A stretch of 64,000 bases of DNA from Megalobrama amblycephala (Eukaryota; Chordata; Actinopteri; Cypriniformes; Xenocyprididae), in contig NC_063044.1 of NCBI RefSeq assembly GCF_018812025.1, forward strand, positions 40,201,243 to 40,265,242, written 5' to 3'. Below, piece by piece: positions 35,802 through 64,000 of this stretch; position 1 is the first letter of the stretch; every line of letters begins with the position of its first letter. The position numbers were made by a program, and so were the translations under genes. Below the pieces are notes generated by a model, which saw nothing but the letters and a program-made list of their open reading frames with translations, was not told where the DNA came from and did no database searches.

Positions 35802-36142
35802 CTCAAAGTATCTGTACGTAATGCAGTTCAAACTCATTACAGATGTTCACGCACACACACAAACACTCAGGGCTGAGAGCAACCCTCTGCTGCCGCCACG
35901 CTGAATCTAGCTGCCTGAACTGAACCGGCCAACTGGAAACAGCACAAGAGGCCTCTGGAACATTCCTCTGACAGCTGTATTTACATGATGCAAGGACGTC
36001 CTTTATCAGCTGGGCTGGAGAGTGCGCATCAAAGATCAAAATGGCTAAATGGGTAGGCCTGGGGTGAAACTTGTCTGGGCTGTGGGAACAAGACGTGGAT
36101 GAGGGGTAGCTTTAGACTGAAGGGAAAGGAGACAGTGTTCCT

Positions 36143-63152
<27,010 letters not shown>

Positions 63153-64000
63153 CTGAGAGAACAAAGATAATGATTATCTGAACCACCATCATATACAGTT
63201 TATACATAGTGTGATCGTTTAAATGGTTGGAAACCCCTCAAAGGGGTGTCTCTGCTGGGGAAAACCCTTTATCCCACTACAATTTCCCAAATTTAATGGT
63301 GGTAAAATGATAGAGGCAACAGTGTCAAAACCATCAAGTAATAAACACACATTTATTGCAATCATCCATGTTGTTATGAGTATCATATTTGTGTAAAACA
63401 AACTTCACCAAAACATCTGCTCATCTTCACATCTAACAGTCATATCTGAGCATATTTCACATTGCAGAACAGCAGACTGCAAATAATAATAATATATTAT
63501 ACAATTAAATATTAAATATTAATAGAATTAAATAAATAGTATATTATATTTTTATTTAATTGTATTAATATACTTAACTAAAACGTTAATATATTTTAAT
63601 ATCTTAAATATTCTGCCTCAGGTACATTTATCTTATGGATGTTTATATATTTTAATGGAAAACAAGACAAAAATGACAGTTTGCAGTATAAAAACTCTAA
63701 AGTTGTCTTCTAGAGGAAAAAAAGACAATCAAATAGATTTTGTGATTTAATTAATGTACATTAATAAACATTATGGCTCCACCTGAACCTTTAAATTAAG
63801 GCCAAATCAAAGCGTAGGAAAGCATCATGGTATCATGCAATGCCTCGAGTCAGGAATGAACTATATCAACCTGAAGATTTCATGATTTTAGCAGTAGCAA
63901 CTTTTAATACTAAGCAAATCAATATCTTGACATTTACCTTCTGACACGTCCTCAAGCCAAACGGCTTTTTTAATGTAAATGCAAAATATTAAATGTCTGA
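63153..64000. other. ttyh3 intron, no further exon
   Basis: AT-rich sequence running off the right edge. I looked for the conserved upstream membrane exon on the minus strand and did not find it. Confidence 0.6.

Larger units (their letters stand above)
31961..36142 (-). other. ttyh3: Probable 3' UTR of ttyh3 (distal limit uncertain)
   Basis: Sequence downstream of the ttyh3 stop. A minus-strand AATAAA (plus-strand TTTATT at about 31961-31966) is one possible polyadenylation signal, and the true end may be nearer the stop. Nested mobile elements at 34224-35015 and a (CA)n tract at 35761-35797 lie within. The distal limit is an inference only. Confidence 0.35.

Overview
The window looks like nuclear DNA of a cyprinid teleost (carp, goldfish or zebrafish relative). 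The vertebrate genes are split by GT-AG introns, the intergenic DNA is AT-rich with long (TA)n, (CA)n and trinucleotide microsatellites, and many short inverted-repeat DNA elements carry termini common in cyprinid genomes (for example AGGGATAGTTCACCC, CACTACCGTTCAAAAG, CAGTGCTGGGAAGT). The fringe protein reads as a close relative of zebrafish Lfng but with substitutions. No prokaryotic, phage or CRISPR content was seen.

Layout. Positions 1-1,950 (minus strand) hold two probable coding exons of a gene I could not identify. Positions 300-1,690 and 1,950-11,450 are non-coding, with several mobile-element copies and no supported gene. Positions 11,560-19,755 (plus strand) hold a complete lunatic fringe gene (lfng): a TATA/CCAAT promoter with a proximal RBPJ-type site, eight coding exons for 374 residues, and a 3' UTR of about 1.6 kb with one polyadenylation signal, a perfect miR-125-type 8-mer and a Pumilio-type element. 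Positions 19,760-about 31,950 are intergenic and rich in nested inverted-repeat elements. From about 31,960 to 63,152 (minus strand) lie the 3' UTR and last nine coding exons of tweety family member 3 (ttyh3). The 5' exons of ttyh3 lie beyond the right edge. The two main genes are therefore tail to tail.

Function. lfng encodes a Golgi beta-1,3-N-acetylglucosaminyltransferase that extends O-fucose on Notch EGF repeats. ttyh3 encodes a multi-pass membrane glycoprotein of the Tweety family. They share a conserved vertebrate neighbourhood but nothing in the sequence shows a shared pathway.

The hunt did not reveal a convincing new biological system. The more interesting observations are the miR-125-type site in the lfng 3' UTR, the RBPJ-type site just upstream of the lfng TATA box, a TTAA-flanked element about 0.5 kb upstream of the lfng promoter that carries a perfect D-box palindrome (a second inverted copy lies in ttyh3), a PPxY motif in ttyh3 split exactly by the last intron, several TTAA-flanked foldback families, a three-deep nest of elements, and the unidentified gene at the left edge.
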